A stretch of DNA of 64,000 bases from Leptospira dzoumogneensis (GTDB taxonomy: Bacteria; Spirochaetota; Leptospiria; Leptospirales; Leptospiraceae): the NCBI RefSeq assembly GCF_004770895.1, contig NZ_RQHS01000018.1:62001-126000 (forward strand), in the 5' to 3' direction. The notes beneath the pieces are model-generated. The model had not been told where the DNA came from. It saw only the letters and a list, made by a program, of their open reading frames with translations, and did no database searches. Shown one piece after another: positions 8,105 through 17,735 of the stretch. The position numbers were made by a program, and so were the translations under genes. Within the stretch, counting starts at the first letter, position 1; each line of letters starts with the position of its first letter.

Positions 8105-8733
8105 TTTCCACATTGATCGCTGATGATCATTTATTGATCCGAGAAGGTTTAAGAAAGATCCTATCGGAAGAAGAAGACATAGAGATCGTTTACGAGGCGG
8201 AAAACGGACAGCAGGTTTTGGATTATCTTGCGGGACAATCCGTGCAAGTGCTGATCCTGGATATAAATATGCCGATGATGAGCGGTTTGGATATATTAAA
8301 ATATGTTCATAAACTTTCTCCCGATACAAGAGTTCTTATTTTGAGCATGTATCCGGAGGATAGATTTGCGGTCCGCGCTTTGAAGGCTGGTGCATCCGGT
8401 TATATCACTAAAGCAAGCGCCGGAGATGAACTCATCTCCGCAGTGCGTAAGGTGATAGAAGGCGCTAGATATATTAGTCCTGAAGCGACCGAGATGTTGG
8501 TGAGAGAACTTTCTAAACCTTCGGATAGGCTTCCTCATGAAACTCTTTCAGAAAGAGAGTTCCAGATACTTATGCTTTTAGTGAAAGGTAAAAATGTTCG
8601 ATCTATTTCGGAAGATCTAGGTTTGAGTGTGAATACAGTAAACACATATAGGGCCAGGATCTTTGAAAAGATGAGTTTGAAATCCACACAAGAGCTTGTT
8701 CGGTACGCATACGACCATAAACTTCTGGAATAA
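8101..8733 (+). CDS. NarL/LuxR-family response regulator
   Basis: This 210-residue protein has a receiver domain (residues 3-120) with the acidic pair D8/D9 and phospho-acceptor D54 in LILDINMPMMSG, and the conserved switch lysine in GYITKASAG. A LuxR-type helix-turn-helix follows (about 145-205, LSEREFQILMLLVKGK and SVNTVNTYRARIFEKM). Phosphorylation by the GAF-kinase encoded just upstream should allow DNA binding; the targets are unknown. The start codon lies inside the end of the kinase gene, which implies coupled translation. A perfect 10-bp hairpin follows about 45 bases after the stop codon. Confidence 0.95.
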   Translation: MISTLIADDHLLIREGLRKILSEEEDIEIVYEAENGQQVLDYLAGQSVQVLILDINMPMMSGLDILKYVHKLSPDTRVLILSMYPEDRFAVRALKAGASGYITKASAGDELISAVRKVIEGARYISPEATEMLVRELSKPSDRLPHETLSEREFQILMLLVKGKNVRSISEDLGLSVNTVNTYRARIFEKMSLKSTQELVRYAYDHKLLE

Positions 8734-8777
8734 ATTTCCAAAATTAAAAACAATTCGTTTTTGTAATGTTCTTTGCC

Positions 8778-8802
8778 TTCTGTCACATTTCTTGTGACAG
8801 AA
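8778..8802 (+). terminator. Hairpin after the NarL-type regulator gene
   Basis: The arms TTCTGTCACA (8778-8787) and TGTGACAGAA (8793-8802) are perfectly complementary around a five-base loop. It is followed by AAATTC rather than a clean T-run, so efficiency is uncertain. It separates the kinase/regulator pair from the HAMP-array kinase gene. Confidence 0.55.
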
Positions 8803-8928
8803 AAATTCTTCGTTTAACTTAATCCATACGATCTATTTGTGAAATAATTTTTGTTGTTATTCCATTCATTTTACGTCATGATTCTTCTTCGTGCGCATTA
8901 ACCTTTTATTATAGGTTCAGGTCCTGAC

Positions 8929-11900
8929 ATGAAGAATGCCTCTACAATAGATCCCAAACAAGATAAAGACTCTCTAAATCCGAAACAATTATTGGAAGTT
9001 CTCACCGCATTTAAACGTGGGGACTTCTCCAAACGAATGCCTTTGGATAATGTGGGGATCGCGGGTAAAATTTCGGACTTATTGAACGATATCATGGACC
9101 AGAACGATAGAATGGTCAAAGAGTTTGAGAGGATCAGTAATGAGGTTGGGCAAGAAGGTAAAATTTCTCAAAGGGTAAGTGGAATTTCTTCCACAGGTTC
9201 TTGGGGTACTTGTATGAATTCGATCAACTCTCTGATCGGAAATCTTGTGCAGCCGAATACCGAGGTAATGAGAGTGATCGGCGCAGTGGCAGGCGGTGAC
9301 CTTTCTCAGAACATGTCTTTGGAAATTGAAGGAAGACCTCTTAAGGGAGAATTTTTTAGAACTGCGAAGATCGTGAATATCATGGTGGACCAGTTAAACT
9401 CATTCGCTTCCGAGGTAACTCGGGTGGCAAAAGAGGTAGGAACAGAAGGTAAGCTGGGTGGACAAGCGGATGTTCGAGGAGTTGCGGGGACTTGGAAAGA
9501 CTTAACGGATAGTGTGAACTCGATGGCGTCTAACTTGACCGGCCAGGTTCGAGATATTGCGGAAGTTACCAAAGCAGTTGCGACAGGTGACTTATCCAAG
9601 AAGATCACGGTGGATGTTAAGGGAGAGATCTTAGAGTTAAAGAACACGATCAACACGATGGTGGACCAGTTGAACTCATTCGCTTCCGAGGTAACCAGGG
9701 TTGCTCGGGAAGTGGGAACGGAAGGTAAATTGGGAGGACAGGCGGATGTTCGAGGAGTTGCAGGGACCTGGAAGGACTTAACGGATAGTGTGAACTCGAT
9801 GGCATCCAACCTAACGGGCCAGGTGCGAAATATTGCCGAAGTTACTACAGCGGTAGCTCGAGGAGACTTATCCAAGAAGATCACAGTGGATGTTAAGGGA
9901 GAGATCTTAGAGTTAAAGGACACCATTAACACGATGGTGGACCAGTTGAACTCATTCGCTTCCGAGGTAACTCGGGTAGCAAGAGAGGTGGGAACAGAAG
10001 GTAAACTGGGGGGCCAAGCGGATGTTCGAGGAGTTGCAGGGACTTGGAAGGACTTAACGGATAGTGTGAATTCGATGGCATCCAACTTAACAGGTCAAGT
10101 GCGTAATATTGCCGAAGTTACTACAGCGGTTGCAACCGGAGACTTATCTAAGAAGATCACGGTGGATGTAAAAGGAGAGATCCTAGAACTCAAAAACACC
10201 ATTAACACAATGGTGGACCAGTTGAACTCGTTCGCTTCCGAGGTAACCAGGGTTGCTCGGGAGGTGGGAACGGAAGGTGCATTAGGCGGCCAGGCGGATG
10301 TGCAAGGGGTTGCAGGGACATGGAAGGACTTAACGGATAGTGTGAACTCGATGGCATCCAACCTAACCGGTCAGGTGCGAAATATTGCCGAAGTTACTAC
10401 AGCGGTAGCTAGAGGCGACCTTTCCAAGAAGATCACAGTGGACGTAAAAGGAGAGATCCTCGAGTTAAAGGACACCATTAACACGATGGTGGACCAGTTG
10501 AACTCATTCGCTTCCGAGGTAACCAGGGTTGCAAGAGAGGTAGGTACAGAAGGTAAACTGGGAGGCCAGGCGGACGTACAAGGGGTTGCAGGAACCTGGA
10601 AGGACTTAACGGATAGTGTGAACTCTATGGCATCCAACCTAACCGGCCAGGTTCGTAATATTGCCGAAGTTACTACAGCAGTTGCGACCGGAGACTTATC
10701 TAAGAAGATCACAGTGGATGTTAAGGGAGAGATCCTAGAGTTAAAGGACACCATCAATACGATGGTGGACCAGTTGAACTCATTCGCTTCCGAGGTGACC
10801 AGGGTTGCTCGGGAGGTAGGAACAGAAGGTAAACTTGGCGGACAGGCAAACGTTCGAGGAGTTGCAGGAACCTGGAAGGACTTAACGGATAGTGTGAACT
10901 CAATGGCATCCAACCTAACGGGTCAGGTGCGTAATATTGCCGAAGTTACTACAGCGGTTGCGACAGGAGACTTATCTAAGAAGATCACAGTGGATGTTAA
11001 GGGTGAGATCTTAGAACTCAAAAACACGATCAACACGATGGTGGACCAGTTGAATTCATTCGCTTCCGAGGTAACCAGGGTTGCAAGAGAGGTAGGTGCA
11101 GAAGGTAAACTGGGTGGACAAGCGGATGTTCGAGGAGTTGCGGGAACTTGGAAAGACTTAACGGATAGTGTGAACTTCATGGCAGGTAACCTAACAGGCC
11201 AGGTTCGTGATATTGCAGAAGTTACCAAGGCAGTGGCAACTGGCGACTTATCCAAGAAGATCACAGTGGATGTTAAGGGTGAGATCCTAGAGTTAAAGAA
11301 CACGATCAACACGATGGTGGACCAGTTGAACTCATTCGCTTCCGAGGTAACTCGGGTTGCAAAAGAAGTAGGTACAGAAGGTAAACTGGGAGGCCAAGCT
11401 GACGTTCGAGGGGTTGCGGGAACCTGGAAAGACTTAACGGATAGTGTGAACTCAATGGCATCCAACCTAACAGGTCAGGTTCGTAATATTGCCGAAGTTA
11501 CTACAGCGGTAGCCCGAGGTGACCTTTCTAAGAAGATCACGGTGGATGTAAAAGGAGAGATCCTGGAGTTAAAGGACACCATTAACACTATGGTGGACCA
11601 GTTGAATTCATTCGCTTCCGAGGTAACTAGGGTTGCAAGAGAGGTGGGAACAGAAGGAGAGCTTGGTGGACAGGCGGATGTTCGAGGTGTTGCTGGAACC
11701 TGGAATGACTTAACGGATAGTGTGAACTCTATGGCATCCAACCTAACCGGTCAGGTGCGAAATATTGCCGAAGTTACTACAGCGGTAGCTCGAGGAGACT
11801 TATCCAAGAAGATCACAGTGGATGTAAAAGGTGAGATCCTCGAATTAAAGGATACGATCAACACGATGGTGGACCAGTTGAATTCATTCGCTTCCGAGGT

Positions 11901-14900
11901 AACCAGGGTAGCAAGAGAAGTAGGTACAGAAGGTAAACTGGGTGGACAGGCGAATGTGCAAGGGGTTGCAGGTATCTGGAAAGATCTTACGGATAGTGTG
12001 AACTTCATGGCGAATAATCTCACCACACAGGTAAGGGGGATCGCTAAGGTGGTAACCTCCGTTGCGAACGGGGACTTAAAGAAAAAGTTATATTTAGAAG
12101 CAAAGGGAGAGATCGCAGAACTCTCTGATACGATCAACGATATGATCGATACATTAGGACTATTCGGGGACCAGGTAACCACGGTTGCAAAAGAAGTTGG
12201 TATCGAAGGAAGATTGGGAGGCCAAGCAAGTGTGCCTGGTGCAGCTGGTCTTTGGAGAAACCTTACGGATAACGTGAACCAGCTCGCTTCTAACCTAACC
12301 ACTCAGGTAAGGGCGATTGCGGAAGTGGCAACGGGTGTGACCAAAGGAGATCTGTCTCGAACAGTTACTATCCAAGCGGCTGGGGAGGTGGCAGCCTTAT
12401 CGGATAATATCAACGAAATGATCCGAAACCTAAGGGAAACCACTCGGATCAATACGGAACAAGACTGGTTAAAAACGAACCTTGCAAAATTCACCAGACT
12501 ATTACAAGGACAAAGAAATTTAGTCAACGTAAGTAAACTTATCTTGTCCGAACTTGCACCTCTTGTTTCCGCACAACATGGAGCATTCTTCATAACTGAA
12601 AATGTGGAAGAAGGCCCGTTACTCAAACTACTTGTGAGTTATGCATACCAAGAAAGGAAAAATGTATCCAATCGTTTTTATCCGGGAGAAGGCCTGATCG
12701 GTCAATGTTTCTTGGAAAAAGAAAGGATACTAGTCACACAGGTTCCTTCCAGTTATATCATGATCAATTCTGCTCTAGGAGAAGCTCCTCCTATCAATAT
12801 AGTCGTCTTACCGGTGTTATTCGAGGGAGAAGTAAAAGCGGTGATAGAACTCGCTTCCTTCTCCAACTTCACTCCGATCCATTTGAACTTCTTGGATCAG
12901 TTGACTGAAAGTATCGGGATCGTATTGAACACGATAGCAGCAGGGATGAGAACGGAAGAACTTTTGATCCAATCCCAAACTCTGACAGAAGAGTTGCAAG
13001 GTAGACAAGAGGAATTGACCAATACCAACCAACGTTTGGAAGAACAAGCCAAATCACTGAAGGCCTCCGAGGACATGCTCAAGGACCAAAGGGAGGAATT
13101 ACAGGAAAAGAACGAAGAGTTGGAAGAAAAGGCAAGACTACTCGCTAAAAAGAACAGTGAGGTGGAAAGAAAGAATAGAGAGGTGGAGCAGGCAAGACAT
13201 TCCTTGGAAGAAAAAGCACGTCAGCTTGCACTCACTTCCAGATATAAATCGGAGTTTTTAGCGAACATGTCCCATGAATTAAGGACTCCTTTGAATAATA
13301 TGCTGATCCTCTCTCGATTATTGTATGATAACGAGAGTCGCAATCTGTCCGAAAAGCAGACTGAATACGCAAAAACGATCCATAGTTCCGGGAATGATCT
13401 ATTACAATTGATCAATGATATATTAGATCTTTCTAAAATTGAATCCGGTAAGATGAGTGTGGATCTGGATTCGGTTTCTATAGAGGAATTGGGAGGATAT
13501 CTGGATCGATCTTTCAGGGAAACTGCAAGGAATAAGGACCTAAAATTCCAAGTGGAAATAGATCCCGAACTTCCTTCCAGGATCACTACCGATTTGCAGA
13601 GATTGCAGCAGATCCTACAGAACCTTCTATCCAACGCATTCAAATTTACTCATAAAGGTGGAGTGAAACTTAGAATTGAATCTTCTCCTAGCGGTTGGAG
13701 TAAGGAGCATAAGATCTTAAACCAAGCGGGAGGTGTGATCGCATTTTCGGTGATAGATACCGGGATCGGGATCTCTGCCGAAAAGCAAGGCTTGATCTTT
13801 GAAGCATTCAGGCAGGCGGATGGAAGTACTAGCAGAAAATACGGAGGAACAGGGCTTGGACTTTCCATCAGTAAAGAGATCACTCGTATTTTAGGCGGAG
13901 AATTAAAACTGGAAAGTGAACCTGAAGTAGGAAGTAAATTTACTTTATACCTTCCATTGGATTATATCCAAGTGGAAGAAAATCCGATCGAACCTGATTC
14001 AATCAAATGGTCCGAGAATCCTGATAATGATATATCCGGTTCAGGCGATTCTTATGTAAGAAGTAAGGTTAAAGCCACTAGAAGAGTTTTGGAAGATGAA
14101 ACCCAAAACGAATCCAAAGAGAAGGTTTTGATCATTGAAGAAGATGAAACATTCGCGAAGTCACTTTTAGAGATCGCTAAAAGTAATGGGTTCAAGGGAA
14201 CGGTTGCCTTGGATGGAAAGAGTGGGATCTCAGCATTACAGGAATCCTCTTTTAATGCGGTCTTGTTGGATGTCCAACTCTCCGATATGGACGGAAGTTT
14301 GATCCTGAATTGGCTGAAACGAAATCCTAAACTCAGACAACTCCCTGTTCATGTTCTTTCCGGAGAAAATGATTGGAGAAGAAGTTTGGAGATCGGAGCG
14401 ATCTCTCATTTAAGGAAACCTGTAGGGATAGAATCCTTGAACGAGGCATTCGAGAAGATCAAAACCTATCTGCATAAAACGGACAAAACACTTTATTTTT
14501 GTGGAATACAAAAAGAACATTCTGAATTTCTAAAGGAGAAGCTTACTTCTAAGGATCTTATGCTGAAAAGTATGGGATCTGGTCAGGAACTTTTGGACAT
14601 TCTGAAAAATGAGATTCCCGATTGTATACTCATAGGAAATGAATTCGAGGACATGTCCGTTCCGGATCTAGTCTCTAAGATCAGTCTATTGGATCCTGAA
14701 AGGACCTTGATACTATTCTATTCGGATGATAAAAATGGGCCGGAAAGTTTTCAGAAACTTCTATCCTTTAACGGTTCGAATATACTGAAATTCGTAAATT
14801 CTTATGCAACTTCCTTGGAAGAGATCAAGATCCATTTGCATGAACCTGAATCTATTTCTAAATCGGGAGACACGTATTCTCTCGAAGGGCATAAGGTCCT

Positions 14901-15255
14901 GATCGTAGACGACGATGTAAGGAATATATTCGCGTTAACGAGTATGTTGGAATTACATAAAATGAAAATACATTATGCGGAGAATGCATTAGACGGAATT
15001 AATATTTTGGAAAAAAATCCGGACATAGAGATCGTTCTTATGGACGTGATGATGCCGGACATGGATGGATACGAAGCAATGAAGGTGATCCGTTCCAAAG
15101 CAGAATTTACAAATCTCCCTATTTTGGCGCTTACGGCAAAGGCGATGAAAGGGGATCGGGAAAAATGTATAGAGGCCGGCGCGACAGAATATATAACGAA
15201 GCCGGTAAGTGTGGACCATTTGCTTTCTCTACTTCGGGTGTTGTTGTGCAGGTAG
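8929..15255 (+). CDS. Giant hybrid histidine kinase with tandem HAMP array, GAF, HisKA, HATPase and three receivers
   Basis: This 2108-residue protein has no membrane segment and is probably cytosolic. Residues 1-150 hold diverged HAMP-like units. Residues 152-1071 are ten units of 92 residues, nine of them almost identical, each with the core [18 protein letters not shown] and [15 protein letters not shown]; an eleventh diverged unit ends near 1163. Then come a GAF domain (about 1195-1340), a long coiled coil (1345-1435), HisKA with H1449 ([12 protein letters not shown]), HATPase (about 1550-1670), and three receivers. Receiver 1 has D1781 and receiver 3 has D2039. Receiver 2 has glycine (G1903) at the acceptor position and should be inactive. 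Fungal Nik1/group III osmosensor kinases have a similar poly-HAMP plan with about 92-residue repeats (family knowledge). Three signalling genes follow immediately. Possible inputs are osmotic or mechanical stress (speculative). Confidence 0.93.
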   Translation: MKNASTIDPKQDKDSLNPKQLLEVLTAFKRGDFSKRMPLDNVGIAGKISDLLNDIMDQNDRMVKEFERISNEVGQEGKISQRVSGISSTGSWGTCMNSINSLIGNLVQPNTEVMRVIGAVAGGDLSQNMSLEIEGRPLKGEFFRTAKIVNIMVDQLNSFASEVTRVAKEVGTEGKLGGQADVRGVAGTWKDLTDSVNSMASNLTGQVRDIAEVTKAVATGDLSKKITVDVKGEILELKNTINTMVDQLNSFASEVTRVAREVGTEGKLGGQADVRGVAGTWKDLTDSVNSMASNLTGQVRNIAEVTTAVARGDLSKKITVDVKGEILELKDTINTMVDQLNSFASEVTRVAREVGTEGKLGGQADVRGVAGTWKDLTDSVNSMASNLTGQVRNIAEVTTAVATGDLSKKITVDVKGEILELKNTINTMVDQLNSFASEVTRVAREVGTEGALGGQADVQGVAGTWKDLTDSVNSMASNLTGQVRNIAEVTTAVARGDLSKKITVDVKGEILELKDTINTMVDQLNSFASEVTRVAREVGTEGKLGGQADVQGVAGTWKDLTDSVNSMASNLTGQVRNIAEVTTAVATGDLSKKITVDVKGEILELKDTINTMVDQLNSFASEVTRVAREVGTEGKLGGQANVRGVAGTWKDLTDSVNSMASNLTGQVRNIAEVTTAVATGDLSKKITVDVKGEILELKNTINTMVDQLNSFASEVTRVAREVGAEGKLGGQADVRGVAGTWKDLTDSVNFMAGNLTGQVRDIAEVTKAVATGDLSKKITVDVKGEILELKNTINTMVDQLNSFASEVTRVAKEVGTEGKLGGQADVRGVAGTWKDLTDSVNSMASNLTGQVRNIAEVTTAVARGDLSKKITVDVKGEILELKDTINTMVDQLNSFASEVTRVAREVGTEGELGGQADVRGVAGTWNDLTDSVNSMASNLTGQVRNIAEVTTAVARGDLSKKITVDVKGEILELKDTINTMVDQLNSFASEVTRVAREVGTEGKLGGQANVQGVAGIWKDLTDSVNFMANNLTTQVRGIAKVVTSVANGDLKKKLYLEAKGEIAELSDTINDMIDTLGLFGDQVTTVAKEVGIEGRLGGQASVPGAAGLWRNLTDNVNQLASNLTTQVRAIAEVATGVTKGDLSRTVTIQAAGEVAALSDNINEMIRNLRETTRINTEQDWLKTNLAKFTRLLQGQRNLVNVSKLILSELAPLVSAQHGAFFITENVEEGPLLKLLVSYAYQERKNVSNRFYPGEGLIGQCFLEKERILVTQVPSSYIMINSALGEAPPINIVVLPVLFEGEVKAVIELASFSNFTPIHLNFLDQLTESIGIVLNTIAAGMRTEELLIQSQTLTEELQGRQEELTNTNQRLEEQAKSLKASEDMLKDQREELQEKNEELEEKARLLAKKNSEVERKNREVEQARHSLEEKARQLALTSRYKSEFLANMSHELRTPLNNMLILSRLLYDNESRNLSEKQTEYAKTIHSSGNDLLQLINDILDLSKIESGKMSVDLDSVSIEELGGYLDRSFRETARNKDLKFQVEIDPELPSRITTDLQRLQQILQNLLSNAFKFTHKGGVKLRIESSPSGWSKEHKILNQAGGVIAFSVIDTGIGISAEKQGLIFEAFRQADGSTSRKYGGTGLGLSISKEITRILGGELKLESEPEVGSKFTLYLPLDYIQVEENPIEPDSIKWSENPDNDISGSGDSYVRSKVKATRRVLEDETQNESKEKVLIIEEDETFAKSLLEIAKSNGFKGTVALDGKSGISALQESSFNAVLLDVQLSDMDGSLILNWLKRNPKLRQLPVHVLSGENDWRRSLEIGAISHLRKPVGIESLNEAFEKIKTYLHKTDKTLYFCGIQKEHSEFLKEKLTSKDLMLKSMGSGQELLDILKNEIPDCILIGNEFEDMSVPDLVSKISLLDPERTLILFYSDDKNGPESFQKLLSFNGSNILKFVNSYATSLEEIKIHLHEPESISKSGDTYSLEGHKVLIVDDDVRNIFALTSMLELHKMKIHYAENALDGINILEKNPDIEIVLMDVMMPDMDGYEAMKVIRSKAEFTNLPILALTAKAMKGDREKCIEAGATEYITKPVSVDHLLSLLRVLLCR
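9382..12141 (+). repeat. Tandem 276-bp coding repeat, ten units (HAMP array)
   Basis: The codon ATG followed by GTGGACCAGTT recurs at 9382, 9658, 9934 and onward, exactly every 276 bp, to 11866. Nine units are nearly identical in DNA and differ mainly at a few codons (for example ADVRG or ADVQG, VARGD or VATGD, LELKN or LELKD). The second half of the tenth unit is diverged, and an eleventh more distant unit occupies 12142-12417. Third-position similarity across units suggests recent duplication or gene conversion, not only protein-level selection. The array also creates long antisense open frames that are artefacts. Confidence 0.95.
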
Positions 15256-15260
15256 AAAAT

Positions 15261-16436
15261 ATGGAACAGCCAATGAAAGTGAGTATTTTACTAGTAGATG
15301 ATCACGCGGATAATCTGCAGGTAATGGAGCATATTCTTAGGAATCCTGAATTAAATTTAATTAAAGCGGGTTCCGGAGAAGAAGCATTAAAGGCACTACT
15401 AGATGAACCGGAAGAAGTCGCATTGATCTTCATGGACGTGAGAATGCCCGGAATGGACGGCTTTGAAGCGGCGGCATTGATCCGACAGAGAGAAAAATGT
15501 GCCAAGATCCCGATCATCTTTCTCACCGCTTATGCAAATAACGAAACCGGAATGTTCAAAGGATATTCCTTGGGAGCAGTGGACTTCTTGGTAAAACCTA
15601 CCGCGCCGGAGATCCTAAGATCTAAGGCGGCAGTATTTGTAGATCTACATAAGAAAAACAAAATATTAAGGATCCAAGAAGAACTTTTAAGACAAAGTCA
15701 TGACGAGTTGGAGATACGTGTAGAAGAAAGGACATTCGAACTGCATAGAGTAAATAACGAGTTAATGACAGAGATCGCCGAAAGGAAAAGAGCGGAAGAA
15801 GCATTAACCGCTTCTCTAAAGGAAAAGGAAGTTCTGCTCAGAGAGATCCATCATAGGGTTAAGAATAATCTTCAGATCGTTTCCAGTATCCTAAGTCTGC
15901 AGGGAAACTACATAACGGATCGTAAGTCTTTAGAAATGTTCCAAGACTGCCAATCTAGGATCAAGTCCATAGCTCTCATTCACGAGCTGTTATACCAAAA
16001 TGAAGATCTGGCCCACACTGACTTCCAGGAATATCTGAATAGTTTGGTTACCAATCTTTTGAGAACTTACAGGGTAAATTCGAAGATAAGATTCGAAATA
16101 CATGCGGAATCCGTTCATCTAACGCTGGATACTGCGATCCATTGCGGATTGATCGTAACGGAACTTGTTACCAATTCGTTAAAATACGGCTTTAGGGAAA
16201 GGGGTGAGGGCACTATCCAAATCTCTATTACATCTAAATACGAAGAGTATTCTTTAACTGTGGAAGATGATGGGGTAGGTTTTCCGGAAGAAATCGACTA
16301 TCGACAAACCGATTCTTTGGGTTTACAATTAGTCAATACTTTGACCCAGCAAATAGACGGAAGTTTGATCTTGGATCGGAGCAAAGGGACTAAGTTCACG
16401 TTAGTCTTTCGAGAAAGGAGCCGAGTCCGAAAATGA
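15261..16436 (+). CDS. Receiver-histidine kinase of the HisKA_2/HWE-like group
   Basis: The start is placed at ATG 15261, five bases after the HAMP-array kinase gene; an earlier in-frame start would lie inside that gene. The 391-residue protein has a receiver domain (residues 6-128, D59 in LIFMDVRMPGMDG). A coiled coil with ERTFELHRVN and ERKRAEEAL leads to a HisKA_2-type domain with LREIHHRVKNNLQIV (H197/H198). The ATPase domain has LIVTELVTNSLKYGF and DDGVGFPE. Kinases of this group often signal to stand-alone receivers, and such a gene follows with a four-base overlap. It is probably part of one phosphorelay with the giant hybrid kinase (inference). Confidence 0.9.
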   Translation: MEQPMKVSILLVDDHADNLQVMEHILRNPELNLIKAGSGEEALKALLDEPEEVALIFMDVRMPGMDGFEAAALIRQREKCAKIPIIFLTAYANNETGMFKGYSLGAVDFLVKPTAPEILRSKAAVFVDLHKKNKILRIQEELLRQSHDELEIRVEERTFELHRVNNELMTEIAERKRAEEALTASLKEKEVLLREIHHRVKNNLQIVSSILSLQGNYITDRKSLEMFQDCQSRIKSIALIHELLYQNEDLAHTDFQEYLNSLVTNLLRTYRVNSKIRFEIHAESVHLTLDTAIHCGLIVTELVTNSLKYGFRERGEGTIQISITSKYEEYSLTVEDDGVGFPEEIDYRQTDSLGLQLVNTLTQQIDGSLILDRSKGTKFTLVFRERSRVRK

Positions 16437-16912
16437 TCTCCAGCGGAGCAAAAATATTGATCGTAGAAGACGAAAGTATCGTAGCCAAAGATATACTCCA
16501 TAAATTGTCGGATCTTGGATATGATTTCGTAAGTATCGCTTCTACGGGGAATGAAGCATTAAGAAAAGTTTATTTAGATAAACCGGACCTTCTACTCATG
16601 GATATCATGTTATCCAGAGGGAATTACGACGGAATAGAAACAGTCCAGGAAATTTTGGACAAAATGGATCTACCGGTGATCTACCTTACCGCTTATGCGG
16701 ACGAATCTACTCTTCTTCGTAGTAAGCCAACAAGGCCTTACGGGTATCTTTTGAAACCTTTTCAGACTAAAGAATTACAAATTGCGATAGAGATCGCTTT
16801 GAACAAACACGGGCTGGATAAAAAAAGAAAAAGGGAAAGAAGGAATATGTCAGCCATACTTCATGGGGTAAAAGATCTTATAAAAACCTCCTCGGAAGAA
16901 GCCGGTGTTTGA
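16433..16912 (+). CDS. Stand-alone response regulator (receiver only)
   Basis: This 159-residue protein has a receiver domain with the acidic cluster VEDES and phospho-acceptor aspartate in LLLMDIMLSRGNYDG. The switch residues are in VIYLTAYAD, and the conserved lysine is in LLKPFQTKEL. The insertion RGNYDG after the acceptor is common in receivers paired with HisKA_2 kinases. The C-terminal 35 residues are basic and helical (DKKRKRERR) with no recognisable output domain. Its start overlaps the kinase gene by four bases (ATGA), so it is the likely immediate phospho-acceptor. It may act by protein-protein contact or as a phosphate sink. Confidence 0.88.
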   Translation: MISSGAKILIVEDESIVAKDILHKLSDLGYDFVSIASTGNEALRKVYLDKPDLLLMDIMLSRGNYDGIETVQEILDKMDLPVIYLTAYADESTLLRSKPTRPYGYLLKPFQTKELQIAIEIALNKHGLDKKRKRERRNMSAILHGVKDLIKTSSEEAGV

Positions 16913-16969
16913 TCTAATTTGAGGAATAATATTCATATTTTTTAATATTTGAATATTTTGGAAGATAAA

Positions 16970-17731
16970 ATGAAGGACACTAGGATTTTGATCGTAGAGG
17001 ACGAGGGGCTTGTTGCCCAGGATATCCGTCATAGACTGATAAGGATGGGATATCCTGAACCTAGTATAGCCAATACGGGAGAAACTGCGGTCAAACAGGC
17101 AATTGCACTCCAACCGGATCTGATCCTCATAGATATAGTTCTCGCAAATGGATATTTGGATGGAATAGATGCTGCCAAACGGATCAGAAAGTTTTTAGAT
17201 GTTCCGATCGTTTATATCACCGCTTCTTCCGATTCCCAGACTTTAACGAGAGCTAAACTAACTGAACCGAATGCATATATTCTAAAACCTTTTCAGACCA
17301 GGGAATTGCAGATAGTGATAGAGCTGATCCTTTACAAACACGAGGTAGAGAAGGAGTTAATGGAGAAGGCGAGACTTGTTTCCACGGAACTCCGAAATAT
17401 GCATGAAGGAGTGATTGCTTTCGATTCTAAAGGGCAAATTTCCTTTATGAATTTATCTGCGGAGAAACTTACCGGTTGGCTGGAATCGGACGCGATCGGA
17501 AAACCTCTCGGAGACGTTTTGAGTATGAAAAACATCCCGGATATGGAGAGTTTCGAATTAGATGATCATTTTGCGGAAAAAGTCCCCTTAGAGACAGTTC
17601 CTTCTCACGGACTTTTACTTTCTAAGAACGGACTTAGTACCGAAGTATTTACTTTTACTAAATCCGTTCCTAAAAATAAGGAAGTGGATGTGGATCGTAT
17701 TTTGGTAATACGGGATTACGTCAAAAAATAG
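16970..17731 (+). CDS. Response regulator with receiver and PAS domains, no catalytic output
   Basis: The start is placed at ATG 16970 with an upstream GGAAG ribosome-binding sequence, rather than at the TTG at 16949. The receiver domain (about residues 5-125) has VEDEG, acceptor aspartate in LILIDIVLANGYLDG, and LKPFQTREL, closely resembling the preceding gene. A helical linker leads to a PAS domain (about 145-250; VIAFDSKGQISFMNLSAEKL, then LTGWLESDAIGK). The protein stops after the PAS domain with no kinase, cyclase or DNA-binding module. It is the last gene of the signalling cluster and converges on the TonB-dependent receptor gene four bases away. It could be a sensory adaptor or a truncated kinase. 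Confidence 0.85.
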   Translation: MKDTRILIVEDEGLVAQDIRHRLIRMGYPEPSIANTGETAVKQAIALQPDLILIDIVLANGYLDGIDAAKRIRKFLDVPIVYITASSDSQTLTRAKLTEPNAYILKPFQTRELQIVIELILYKHEVEKELMEKARLVSTELRNMHEGVIAFDSKGQISFMNLSAEKLTGWLESDAIGKPLGDVLSMKNIPDMESFELDDHFAEKVPLETVPSHGLLLSKNGLSTEVFTFTKSVPKNKEVDVDRILVIRDYVKK

Positions 17732-17735
17732 ATCC

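Noticed and set aside
9306..12626. Long antisense open frames (88 to 259 codons) across the HAMP array
   Set aside because: They repeat with the same 276-bp period as the sense repeats and encode repeated low-complexity stretches rich in serine, threonine and valine. They are shadows of the sense codon bias, not genes.
16928..16957. AT-rich inverted repeat (AATATTCA/TGAATATT) before the receiver-PAS gene
   Set aside because: The stem is only eight A/T-rich pairs with a long loop, which is expected by chance in such sequence.
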